Shown in pieces: positions 41,524 to 50,223 of a stretch of 61,052 bases of DNA. The notes beneath the pieces are model-generated. The model made no database searches, was not told where the DNA came from, and saw nothing but the letters and a program-made list of their open reading frames with translations. The first letter of the stretch is position 1. Every line of letters starts with the position of its first letter. A program made the translations under genes and the position numbers. Source of the DNA: Thermosynechococcaceae cyanobacterium MS004 (GTDB lineage: Bacteria; Cyanobacteriota; Cyanobacteriia; Thermosynechococcales; Thermosynechococcaceae); assembly GCA_022402525.1 (NCBI GenBank), contig JAKRSB010000004.1:1-61052 (forward strand), written 5' to 3'.

Positions 41524-43332
41524 TTAGATAAAAATACTGTTGCCGATCTGGGAGGGTAGGAGGTAGGGATAGGCCATAAAGCGCGTCTTTTCGCGATCGC
41601 GAATTTCTTGCTCTGCCTGGGCTAAGTCTTGCTGAAAACACTTCAGAAGGGGTGCAACTCTTGGGTCGGCAAAGTGCAGAGGCGAATAAAACCCTAGCTT
41701 GCCGTAGCGGACGCTAGAGAGCTGGTACAAAACATTAAACTGCATCAGGGTTTGGCGTAGCGGAGCCAGCAGCATCAAATAATTTTCGTCGTTTTGGGGT
41801 GTCTCTGCGGTAGGGGCTGGGGCATAGAGCGCACCAGGGAGGTTAGGCCCGTAGCTCATCATCGGAAACTGGGCATAGTTGAGGGCAGCGTGCTGGGCGG
41901 AGGCCGTAAAGATAATCTGAGCCAGGGTATGGATGAGCTGCTCTAGGGTCTGCACAGGCTCCACACCCTGAATATTGCCCCCCTGCAGGTTCCCTAGCGC
42001 TTCGATCCAAGCCTGAAGCTCAGTATCTGATGCTACGGCGGCATCATTGCTGTAGTACAGGCGCAGATACTGCGCCACAAAACGCTGTAAACAGGGCCAC
42101 AGCAGCAGGGCATCATCCCGATAAGGATACTGGGGCAAGGCTTGGCGGTCATCCACTCGGCGATCGCTAAAATCCTGGGGCGGAGCCGCTCGGCTAAAGC
42201 GATAGGCTGCCATCCCTCGAACCAGCGCGGTCAAGCTGCCTGCCAAGGTTGAGCCAAAAAGCAAATCAACGGCACCGCTGGGCGCTATCAGATGACGATA
42301 GGCGTAGTCGTTCAGCGCCAGCGTGAACTGAAAATGGGGCTTAAGTAGCGCAAATAAGGGGTGATTTTCTGCCAAATGACGCTGGGCCGATACAATCACC
42401 GCTTCCATGACCAGATGGGTGTGACCCAAGTGGTAAACCAATTCTTGAATCGTGCCGTCCGCATTTTGCACCACGGCCTTTGCCATTTCCCAACGCACTC
42501 CGTCCCTTGGTGTAAAAATAGGGTTATGGGCAGAGTCGGAACCGGCTTGATGACACTGAATGGCAACGGGCACAAAGCAACCCAAGGACTGGGGCGTATC
42601 CTTGGTCTGAACAAAGAGCGCTAGGGGTGCAAACACATGCTTACTGCGCGGCAGATCTAGAAGACCATCGTGCCAGGTGCCCAAGGGTAGGTCGTCAAGG
42701 AGTTTATAGTTGGCTAAATAAAGCCTTCCTTCTGCCAAGGCTGCATCCAGGCTATCGTTTTCGCCCACAGCGCTTTGAAACTGGGCTTGGGTGATCTTAA
42801 AATTTGCAGGGATTTCTCTGACCCCTTCTAAAATCATTGGGTTAGCGCCTGCCAATCGCTGCCAAGCAAAGACGCGATCGCGCACAGCTTGGCCTTGGTT
42901 CAGCTTATAAAAAATTTCCGGCTTGGGAATAACCGTAAAAATAGACTCGTAGCCCGTTAAATTCAGGGGAAAAGACTGGGAAATGCGGTTGGCCACCTTG
43001 AAGGGCGCAGAAAACAGCAGGTGGCGATCGCCCACCAATCGCGTTAATCCTAGCCAGTCCGTCAGGGATGGTGTGCCGCCGTCACTTCCGGCGATCGCCT
43101 CAAAATCAATGGCGGCATGGTTGGCCAAGAGCATCGCATTGACCTTCAGAACTTCCCAAAGATAGTCTGGGGTAAATTCTTCCGTTGGGGGCACAAACGC
43201 TGCCAGCCCAATTCCCCCCGGCAGCGGCTCCACAGCGTATTTATGGGTAAATTCATAGGTCGCCTGCTGCTGGGCAAGACGTGCCCTGCGTGCTGGCAGA
43301 AACGGATCGTTTTGGGGAAGGGTGGGCAGCAT
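41524..43332 (-). CDS. Lipoxygenase family protein (compact)
   Basis: 602 residues, shorter than plant enzymes because the N-terminal PLAT domain is missing. All five iron ligands of plant-type lipoxygenases can be placed: HLGHTH (about H301 and H306, with HPLFALLKPHF downstream), QHAALN (about H477 and N481), and the C-terminal Ile602 (QIGNSIFI). The enzyme should insert O2 into polyunsaturated fatty acids to give hydroperoxides, starting oxylipin synthesis. No fatty-acid hydroperoxide lyase, catalase-like partner or cytochrome P450 is adjacent. A 14-bp repeat array lies in its upstream spacer. Confidence 0.92.
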   Translation of the reverse strand: MLPTLPQNDPFLPARRARLAQQQATYEFTHKYAVEPLPGGIGLAAFVPPTEEFTPDYLWEVLKVNAMLLANHAAIDFEAIAGSDGGTPSLTDWLGLTRLVGDRHLLFSAPFKVANRISQSFPLNLTGYESIFTVIPKPEIFYKLNQGQAVRDRVFAWQRLAGANPMILEGVREIPANFKITQAQFQSAVGENDSLDAALAEGRLYLANYKLLDDLPLGTWHDGLLDLPRSKHVFAPLALFVQTKDTPQSLGCFVPVAIQCHQAGSDSAHNPIFTPRDGVRWEMAKAVVQNADGTIQELVYHLGHTHLVMEAVIVSAQRHLAENHPLFALLKPHFQFTLALNDYAYRHLIAPSGAVDLLFGSTLAGSLTALVRGMAAYRFSRAAPPQDFSDRRVDDRQALPQYPYRDDALLLWPCLQRFVAQYLRLYYSNDAAVASDTELQAWIEALGNLQGGNIQGVEPVQTLEQLIHTLAQIIFTASAQHAALNYAQFPMMSYGPNLPGALYAPAPTAETPQNDENYLMLLAPLRQTLMQFNVLYQLSSVRYGKLGFYSPLHFADPRVAPLLKCFQQDLAQAEQEIRDREKTRFMAYPYLLPSQIGNSIFI

Positions 43333-43420
43333 CAGAGTTTGCCTGTACTCAGGTTAAAACTAAATAAACTCTAAACCTTAAAAATTAGATGCAAAAAATA
43401 TAATTGCGTTCAATTCAGTT

Positions 43421-43505
43421 CACACGATTCAAGTTCAGATGATTCAGTTCACACGATTCAATTCACACGATTCAATTCACACGATTCAATTCATACGATT
43501 CACAC
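43421..43505. repeat. 14-bp tandem repeats upstream of the lipoxygenase gene
   Basis: Exact CACACGATTCAATT units at 43450, 43464 and 43478, with decayed units on either side (43421, 43435, 43492). They lie about 90-170 nt before the lipoxygenase start, where a promoter or leader would be. Confidence 0.9.
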
Positions 43506-43546
43506 ATTTAATATTTGATGGATGTGTAAATTTCTGCAAAGGTATA

Positions 43547-44932
43547 TTAGGGAACTTCTCCTAAATTTCCCTTGAAATATTGGTAGTGTAGCCTACTGCG
43601 ACAGACGGCCTGTCCATTAGAAACATGAACCAGCCCTAACCCTTGGAGCTTCAGCGCCTGAACCAACTCAAGTTCAGTCGGGCTTTCAGACTGCATGACC
43701 TGCTCAAAGGCTTCTTTAAGAACCCTGTTTTGCTCTAGACTCCAGGTCAAGCTTTGAAAATATTCCCGATAAATGCCTTGGGGCGTTGCGGCGGTTTTGA
43801 GGAGTTCTTCCAGGGAGAGATCTTTGGCCCACAGATGGTAAAACGCCTTGCGCACCAGATAAGGGTGCCCTCCAACCAGCGCCATAAGCTGGCCAATTTC
43901 CGTTGCTGAATAGGATAACTGATAGCGCTGCGCCAGCATTTTGGACTGGGACTCAGTAAACTCCGGGAGATCAATTAAGATCCCCACGTTGAAAGGAGAC
44001 TGGTTAATGTTCAAGGGGATATAAATTTCGGTAGAGTAAGCCACAACTAGGCGTAGCTTTTTCCAGATTTCTGAGTTTTTAGACTCCTCATGCCACGCTC
44101 GCAGGAGCCCAAAAAAGTCTTCCGCAACTTCAGGATACTGAAATAGTAAATCTACATCATCCAGCCCTAGCACAATGGGAGACTGGAGCTGGGTTAATAG
44201 ATATTCCTCAAAATAAATCTTGCAGTTCACCTTACTGCCAAAAAACGGATCCCATAGCGTTTCAAGTCGATTGGGGAGCTTAAGCCCTAGCCCTACGCTG
44301 GCGCAAAACCACTGTAGAAATCGATCCAGATTTTGCAGAACGGCCTTATCGGCCAGCCGAAAGCTTAACCGAACCGCTCGGATGGTGTGGTGTTCCGCAT
44401 CCTGCAAAATACGCACCAGCAGCGATGTTTTGCCCATTCGTCTCGCTGCCCTCAGCCGAACCAAGGCACCCGCCTGTCGAATCGCCCTGTAGGCTTGTTC
44501 TTCACAGGGGGGTCTTTCGATATAAAACGAAGACTTTAAAGGAACCTGCCCCTCTGGCAGTTCAGCGAGGACTCCAGATGGGGTGGGGTCTGGGGTCGCT
44601 TGTGCGCTGGGCTCTACGGATTGGCCGAGGGCGTTCACGTAGTCGTTAGGCTCTAAAACTAGCCCAAAGGCTTTGAAGCAGATGGCTAAGGTTTGTCGAT
44701 CAACGGCAGCACTTGCGGAGAAAACCTTCATGACCGTCTCTACCGAAAGCCCTGTGCGATCGCTCATGTCCTCCAGCGTCAGGCGATCGCCCTTCCTTTC
44801 CCGGAATTCAATGTCTAGCTTGGCCTGCAGCAATTTCTCAAACGCCTGCGGTCTTAAAAGAACACCCCGTCTACGTCGGATTGGAGGAGAAGCTTCCTCA
44901 TCATTAGCTCGATTTGGAGAATAAGAAGACAT
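43547..44932 (-). CDS. HTH-AAA_35-type ATPase (AAA-like domain protein)
   Basis: 461 residues. The N-terminus (about 20-110) has a helix-turn-helix-like segment: RLTLEDMSDRTGLSVETVMKVFS, then DRQTLAICFKAFGL. After a Pro-rich linker comes the P-loop ATPase: SSFYIERPPCEEQAY, Walker A ARRMGKTSL, Walker B IVLGLDDVDLLF and sensor-like VVAYSTEIYI, then a winged end (VGGHPYLVRKAFYHL). This AAA-like family is common in cyanobacteria, often fused to signalling or effector domains. Here the fusion is to a DNA-binding-like module, so a signalling regulator is possible. No partner gene is adjacent. Confidence 0.82.
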   Translation of the reverse strand: MSSYSPNRANDEEASPPIRRRRGVLLRPQAFEKLLQAKLDIEFRERKGDRLTLEDMSDRTGLSVETVMKVFSASAAVDRQTLAICFKAFGLVLEPNDYVNALGQSVEPSAQATPDPTPSGVLAELPEGQVPLKSSFYIERPPCEEQAYRAIRQAGALVRLRAARRMGKTSLLVRILQDAEHHTIRAVRLSFRLADKAVLQNLDRFLQWFCASVGLGLKLPNRLETLWDPFFGSKVNCKIYFEEYLLTQLQSPIVLGLDDVDLLFQYPEVAEDFFGLLRAWHEESKNSEIWKKLRLVVAYSTEIYIPLNINQSPFNVGILIDLPEFTESQSKMLAQRYQLSYSATEIGQLMALVGGHPYLVRKAFYHLWAKDLSLEELLKTAATPQGIYREYFQSLTWSLEQNRVLKEAFEQVMQSESPTELELVQALKLQGLGLVHVSNGQAVCRSRLHYQYFKGNLGEVP

Positions 44933-45412
44933 GGCGATCGTTCTTAAATGAGGGCATCAATCAATCTTAAAACTCATGCAAAGAATAATTGCCCCAGGCT
45001 TCCTCCCACCTCTAAAAATATGAGCCACAACAGCCTAGAAGCCTTATGAAGTGCTGCATCATGCCGCTTAAGCTACCTCTGAAATCTTATAACAGTCCCC
45101 TCCGCAGTGAATGTCTACATCAATGCAGTTTCCCCTAAATCTGGGAGCTTAAGGTTGGAGTTTCTCCAACTTTAAGAAACCAAGTCTCATGTTTCAGCAC
45201 ATTAAAAATACCTTAACCCTAGTCTATGAAAAGGATACAGGCATTCCAAACTATTTTTCATAACTTCTTCCTTAAAACCCTAAACGTGGATGGTTCAAAA
45301 TCTCTTTATCCAACAAACTAAGGATGTGATGAATAGGGGGCTTGAGCGGCCCAGGCAAAGCATTCCAGCCCCTATTTCATCTATTGCAGATTATTTATTC
45401 CTGGAGAGTCTC
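44933..45412. other. Spacer of 480 bp, no gene
   Basis: Divergent spacer. The sequence from 45290 is in frame with the next gene but lacks a ribosome-binding site at its start, while GGAG precedes ATG 45413. GGAGCTTAAGGTTGGAG with TCTCCAAC near 45147-45175 forms a partial hairpin. Nothing else is seen. Confidence 0.45.
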
Positions 45413-45838
45413 ATGAAACTTCAATCTATTCTTTCAATGTCTGCTGTTTTCTTGGGGTTGGCCACCATTCCTGCAATGGCGGGTGAAGCTTTTGTCACCA
45501 ACAGCAGTAGCTGGCAGCACACCTATGGCAAGGGGTATTCAGAGTCAACCTTTAAAGAAGTCTACAACGGTTCTCGTTTTGCAGCGGCAGCCGCCATCAA
45601 GCTAGAAAAGGGCTATAGCTTCACTGGGGGCTATCACCCCGTCAGCAAAGGCTCCGATACAAAAGACTTCGATAAAAAAGACTTTGAAACGAAGGGCTAT
45701 GACTACTTGGCCGCATCTGGAAGCCTCAATATCGAGCAGGGCAAGTTCAGAGCCAAGACAGAAGCCTATTCCTATCTAGATACAAAGGTCTATGGGGGCA
45801 GTAGCTCTCACACGGTTGGCAGTGGTTTTAGATACTAG
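45413..45838 (+). CDS. Exported protein of unknown function, Tyr/Lys/Ser-rich
   Basis: 141 residues from the ATG after GGAGAG. Signal peptide LQSILSMSAVFLGLATIPAMA, cut before GEAF. The mature part has repeated Lys-Gly-Tyr and Tyr-Ser motifs (YGKGYSEST, EKGYSFTGGYHP, FETKGYDYLA) and short repeats DTKDFDKKDFETK. It ends in Ser/Tyr/Gly-rich strands. This looks like a beta-rich surface protein. No family recognised. The next exported protein, 266 nt downstream on the same strand, may be related in role. Confidence 0.7.
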   Translation: MKLQSILSMSAVFLGLATIPAMAGEAFVTNSSSWQHTYGKGYSESTFKEVYNGSRFAAAAAIKLEKGYSFTGGYHPVSKGSDTKDFDKKDFETKGYDYLAASGSLNIEQGKFRAKTEAYSYLDTKVYGGSSSHTVGSGFRY

Positions 45839-46103
45839 CCTCTAAATCGCTGCTACATTGACCTCTGTTTTCCTCAAGGGCAGGGATGTCCTGCTCTTGA
45901 GCCTTTTTTCCCAATGTTCATCGAGATCGCTGACTTTAGCGCCATTCCTCATGTCTTTCTCATATCTTTACTCATGTCTTAAGACTGTCTCATGGATGTC
46001 TGTGGCTCATGGGTCGCTTTGCTCGATGGTTCGTGTCTCGTTTGTGCTCCCGTTCTAATTGTTTTACTTCTACAGTTTCAGTAAGTTTTCAGGAGCGATG
46101 GTT

Positions 46104-46772
46104 ATGAAAATCAATGGACTGGTGACAGCTCTGTCGCTAGCAGGACTGATATTAACGGCAGGGACAGCCTCTGCTGAATCCTATGGAGAAAAGTCGGAAG
46201 GGGGGTATGCAAAACCGGGCTACACAGAGGGTGGATCTGGTCATGCCTCTAGCCTAAATCTTTCCAACAACAACAGCTCTAAATCTTCTTCTAACGCTCA
46301 AGGCAATCTTAACCAGGCAGGTTCCCTGGTGAATACCCAGGTCAATAACTATGCTTTAGGCCGTGGCGTTGTAGGTCAGGGGATTGCAGACTGTACCAGC
46401 AGTGGAATTGCATTTTCGGCCTATGGATCAGGCTATGGCCCTTTTGAGTCGGGCAGTATTGGCGGCACTTTTACCTACACCCATTCTTTTGGGATGGGAA
46501 CCTGCAGAGCCTACGCCAAGACCCAATTGGGTCGGGCAAGGCTAGAAACCTGCCTACTGCTGATTAGCAACTATGCCCAAATGACAAAGGCAGGGCTAAT
46601 TGTTGATTATGAAAAGCTCCAAAGCGTCGCCAATGTTGATGGCTGTCCGGCGGTGACGTTTACAGCAGCAGTCCCTGCTGAACAAAGCACCTTGCCTGCC
46701 ACACCTCCAGAACCTGCCCCCAATACGGGAGGGGCCGCTCTAGCTCCGCCCCCTATTCGGGGACTCTGGTAG
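46104..46772 (+). CDS. Exported protein of unknown function with Asn/Ser-rich and Pro-rich ends
   Basis: 222 residues; ATG 46104 stands 8 nt after AGGAG, and another ATG six bases earlier is too close to it. Signal peptide INGLVTALSLAGLILTAGTASA. Then a Gly/Ser/Asn-rich stretch (SLNLSNNNSSKSSSNAQGNL), a glycine-rich core (FSAYGSGYGPFESGSIGGTF), a Cys-bearing helical part (TCRAYAKTQLGRARLETCLLL) and a Pro/Ala tail. Cysteines near YTHSFGMGTC, LETC and DGCP may form disulfides. No family recognised. Confidence 0.7.
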   Translation: MKINGLVTALSLAGLILTAGTASAESYGEKSEGGYAKPGYTEGGSGHASSLNLSNNNSSKSSSNAQGNLNQAGSLVNTQVNNYALGRGVVGQGIADCTSSGIAFSAYGSGYGPFESGSIGGTFTYTHSFGMGTCRAYAKTQLGRARLETCLLLISNYAQMTKAGLIVDYEKLQSVANVDGCPAVTFTAAVPAEQSTLPATPPEPAPNTGGAALAPPPIRGLW

Positions 46773-47307
46773 AGGCCAAGCGTTCCCTATTTTTTACCGA
46801 TTCAAGCGATCGCTGTCACTATCGCCAGCTAGAAATGGTTCAGCTAGCAGATGGTTTAGAAATTGGTGCCTGTTGACTGGCCAGGGTTTGATACTTATTT
46901 TGATGCTTATTCTCTACCCTAAAAGGGCAGTCAAAGCATTACGCCATAATCTGTTCGGAGTGTTGATCAAATCAAGATTAGTGAAGCCCTAGATTTCTGC
47001 TCAGCAATCTCCGCCCAGCAAAGGTACCCGTTATAAAAAGCCCGTTGCAAAAAGATACATAGCCTTGAAGCCTGGTTGAGATGTACGGGAAGCATCTGTC
47101 CCGGTCTTGCAGGGAATGGCTGTGTTGTCCTGAAGATCCCTAGGCGATCGCACGATCCTGAAAGCCATGCTCAATCGGACTTTGTGGGGTGAATCACTGA
47201 ATCTGGGCTACGACATGAGGGGCAGTCTCAATCAGGTAGAGATTGCCCAACCAGAGAACACCTAAGCATCACCTAAGCATAGAGATTTTAGGAGACATCG
47301 CGAAACG
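46773..47307. other. Spacer of 535 bp, no gene
   Basis: No ORF with recognisable features on either strand. A short direct repeat (CACCTAAGCAT, near 47260 and 47270) is present. The glnB promoter region begins at its right end. Confidence 0.45.
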
Positions 47308-47350
47308 GTATATTCCGCTACAAGCCCCCCTCAACTGGCGGTGATAGAAA
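47308..47350 (+). promoter_or_regulatory. NtcA-type promoter for glnB
   Basis: GTA TATTCCGC TAC at 47308-47321 is an exact GTA-N8-TAC NtcA site. It is followed 23 nt later by TAGAAA (47345-47350), a weak TAN3T-like -10 box. Spacing fits class II NtcA activation, and glnB is a known NtcA target in cyanobacteria. A second, imperfect site (GTA-N8-TAA) occurs near 47370. Confidence 0.7.
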
Positions 47351-47382
47351 GATGGGAGTGTGATGGTAGATTGTTGTAATAG

Positions 47383-47736
<354 letters not shown>

Positions 47737-47823
47737 TGCTCCCAAGGCTAGGACTGGCTTTGACGCTAGAGATCGATCTAAATTGAGAACTAGATCTTTC
47801 AGTCCGTTTTGACGGTTGTCTTT

Positions 47824-48771
47824 ATGGTAAATATTACGGGCAGCACTCAGCTTTTGGGCGTGATGGGCTACCCGATTGAACATTCTTTATCCCCAGCGCT
47901 GCATAATGCGGCGCTTTTTTCACGGGCGGTGGCGCTAGCCTCTGCTGAGTTTAAGTCCGCTGAGTTTAAGTCTGCTGAGCCTGAACTTGAATATATTTAT
48001 CTGCCGCTGAAGGTTGCGCCAGAGCACCTAGGGGCTGCGCTTCAGGGCATGATGGCTACTGGATGGCGGGGGTTTAATGTAACGATTCCCCATAAGCAGG
48101 CGGTGATGCCCTATTTACAGCAGATCTCCCCCTTGGCGGAGGCGGTGGGAGCGGTAAATACGGTCTGGCGGGAGGGAGAAGCCTGGGCGGGAACAAATAC
48201 GGATGTGCATGGGTTTCTCGCGCCGCTGCAGGCTTATGAGGTCAATTGGAGTGCGGTCGATGCCTGTGTGCTAGGTGGCGGTGGTGCAGCAAGGGCCGTG
48301 GTTGTGGCCTGTGCCCAGCTTGGGTGTCGTTCAGTGCGAGTGGTGGGTCGCGATCGCGCTAAGTTAGAGCCTCTCCAGCACAGTTTGGGAGTCAGCTTAA
48401 AGACTTTAGGGCTGGATACCCCGCTGTCTATTGCCGAGTGGCAAGATCTTGACCAGTACCTCCCTCAAGCTGGACTGCTGGTCAACACCACCCCGATTGG
48501 GATGTATCCGAAGGTGGGTGAGTCGCCGCTGAGTTCTGAGAGAATTGAGCGACTGCCGCTCCGGGCAATTGTGTATGACCTCATCTATACCCCGCGCCCT
48601 ACAAAGCTGCTGGCCGATGCTCAGGCCCTTGGGTATCGGGTGCTGGATGGTCTAGAAATGCTCATTCATCAGGGGGCAGCGGCCTTTGAGATTTGGGTAG
48701 GGGAGCCTCCTTCGATTGCAGCCATGCGTCAGGCAGCGATCGCCCAGCTTCAGCCGTCCCCTAAGGCTTAG
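47824..48771 (+). CDS. aroE: Shikimate dehydrogenase
   Basis: 315 residues from ATG 47824; a TTG five codons earlier is possible. The shikimate site has SLSPALHN, then NVTIPHK with catalytic Lys91, and AVNTVW; NTD gives Asp127. The NADP domain has LGGGGAARAVV and VNTTPIGMYP. It reduces 3-dehydroshikimate to shikimate in aromatic amino acid synthesis. An extra stretch at about 40-54 (SAEFKSAEFKSAEPE) from three 15-bp repeats lies just before the YLPLKV strand, making the protein longer than usual. Confidence 0.95.
   Translation: MVNITGSTQLLGVMGYPIEHSLSPALHNAALFSRAVALASAEFKSAEFKSAEPELEYIYLPLKVAPEHLGAALQGMMATGWRGFNVTIPHKQAVMPYLQQISPLAEAVGAVNTVWREGEAWAGTNTDVHGFLAPLQAYEVNWSAVDACVLGGGGAARAVVVACAQLGCRSVRVVGRDRAKLEPLQHSLGVSLKTLGLDTPLSIAEWQDLDQYLPQAGLLVNTTPIGMYPKVGESPLSSERIERLPLRAIVYDLIYTPRPTKLLADAQALGYRVLDGLEMLIHQGAAAFEIWVGEPPSIAAMRQAAIAQLQPSPKA
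47941..47985. repeat. Three 15-bp tandem repeats inside aroE
   Basis: TCTGCTGAGTTTAAG, TCCGCTGAGTTTAAG, TCTGCTGAGCCTGAA. In-frame expansion in a surface loop near the N-terminus of AroE. Confidence 0.9.
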
Positions 48772-48785
48772 CTTCGGTGCATCCT

Positions 48786-49586
48786 ATGGTTCAGGTCGTT
48801 CAGCCCAGCGGCATTGTGACCCTGCTAACGGACTTTGGGCTGGAGGATGTATACGTTGGGGTCATGAAAGGGGTCATGCTGAACATTAACCCCAGAATGA
48901 CGCTCGTGGATTTGACCCACCAGATTCCCTCCCAAAACGTTGAGTTGGGTGCCTTTCAGCTCCAGAATGCCTATCCTCACTTTCCCGTGGGGACTGTGCA
49001 TCTAGCGGTGGTTGATCCTGGGGTTGGCAGTGCCCGCCGCGCGATCGCGATTGCTACGCCATCTGGTTTTTTTGTGGGGCCTGATAACGGTATTTTTAGC
49101 CCAGTGCTAGAGGGTGAGGGCTGGATTCAAGCTTCTGCCCTAGATAACCCGCAGTACTGGTACAGCCCAACCCCCAGCGCCACATTTCATGGACGGGATA
49201 TTTTCTCGGCGGCTGCGGCTCATTTGGCAAGCGGTGTTCCCTTCAAGGCTTTAGGCACTGCCCTTGCCGCTGGGCAGCTTACAGTGCTGCCTAAACTGCC
49301 GTGCACAGCCTCTGCGATCGGTCTTCAAGGCGTAATCCGAGCCCTTGATCGCTTTGGGAACGGCATCAGCAATATTCCAGCGATGGCTGTGCAGGGACGA
49401 GAGTGGGCGGTGACGGTAGAAAAACGGCTGTTTCCGCACCACGCCACCTATAGCGAGGTTGAGATGGGCCATCCCGTCAGTCTTGTGGGGAGTCACGGCT
49501 GGGTTGAGCTTGCCGTGCGGGGCGGGAGCGCCCAAAAAGACTATGGTTTAGCCCTGGGCGATCGCGTTGAGCTGACCTGGGTTTAA
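48786..49586 (+). CDS. SAM hydroxide adenosyltransferase / SAM hydrolase (DUF62)
   Basis: 266 residues from ATG 48786 (a GTG three codons upstream is possible). Motifs of the fluorinase-like SAM hydroxide adenosyltransferase family: TLLTDFGLEDVYVG, LVDLTHQIPSQNVELGAF, TVHLAVVDPGVGSARR, FVGPDNGIFSP, FHGRDIFS. It would split SAM with water into adenosine and methionine. The fluorinase halide-binding loop is not evident. The gene starts 14 nt after aroE, so it is co-transcribed with it and possibly with glnB. Confidence 0.92.
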   Translation: MVQVVQPSGIVTLLTDFGLEDVYVGVMKGVMLNINPRMTLVDLTHQIPSQNVELGAFQLQNAYPHFPVGTVHLAVVDPGVGSARRAIAIATPSGFFVGPDNGIFSPVLEGEGWIQASALDNPQYWYSPTPSATFHGRDIFSAAAAHLASGVPFKALGTALAAGQLTVLPKLPCTASAIGLQGVIRALDRFGNGISNIPAMAVQGREWAVTVEKRLFPHHATYSEVEMGHPVSLVGSHGWVELAVRGGSAQKDYGLALGDRVELTWV

Positions 49587-49754
49587 GGGAGAAGGCTTAA
49601 GGGATAAGTACTGAGAATGTGCCTGACAAAAAGAGTGCCGCTGCGGTAGTTAATCTCTGTGATTAGGCGAGGGAAGGGGAGCAGGAGACTGCCAAGACTA
49701 GAAAAGATGAGAAAGACAGGGATGAAGACAATAGCTTTTTGTATAGCAATCCTA

Positions 49755-50117
49755 TTATTTAGGAAATCGACTAACTATAGCTAACTTATTATACCAATAA
49801 AAATAGAAATAATTTGAATCTTTCACAAATTTAGCTTTCTTGGATTTATCAATAATTACTGTCTGATCACTATTTCTGTCAATTCCTGTTCCAATTCCAT
49901 CAGGCCATTGAATTGTGTAATCGTAGCCATTATGCTTCAAATAAATTTTACAGGTTCCATTAATAACGATGTCTTTCCCCACTTTATAAATACACTTATA
50001 TTGCTTGATAGGAGAAAAATTTAGTTGTGCTGATACGTTGGAGGAAGATAGAAAGAATAAGGTGCTAGCAAAGCAAAGTAGATTTAGTATATTTAATTTG
50101 ACTGGCAGAAATTTCAT
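49755..50117 (-). CDS. Small exported protein of unknown function
   Basis: 120 residues from ATG 50117 (another ATG six bases earlier). Signal peptide LNILNLLCFASTLFFLSSSNVSA. The mature part has two Cys (YKCIYKVG, GTCKIYL) that could form a disulfide, and strands such as YDYTIQWPDGIGTGIDR and YFYFYWYNKLAIV. It looks like a short beta protein with a lipocalin-like flavour, but no family is recognised. AT-rich, unlike its neighbours. Confidence 0.6.
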   Translation of the reverse strand: MKFLPVKLNILNLLCFASTLFFLSSSNVSAQLNFSPIKQYKCIYKVGKDIVINGTCKIYLKHNGYDYTIQWPDGIGTGIDRNSDQTVIIDKSKKAKFVKDSNYFYFYWYNKLAIVSRFPK

Positions 50118-50223
50118 GTGCATGTGTTAATTTTAAATAATTATGAATAAGTAAACATAATTCTATCAGATTGGTTAAATTAAGTTTAATTTATTTAAAG
50201 TCTTCCGAGAGTCTCATCTCTTA

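Noticed and set aside
41246-41641. 131-codon minus-strand ORF taken at full length
   Set aside because: Its first 39 codons lie inside the lipoxygenase gene in another frame; only the shorter form from 41470 was kept, at low confidence.
43421-43505. CRISPR array
   Set aside because: The units are 14 bp and contiguous without spacers; no cas genes in the window.
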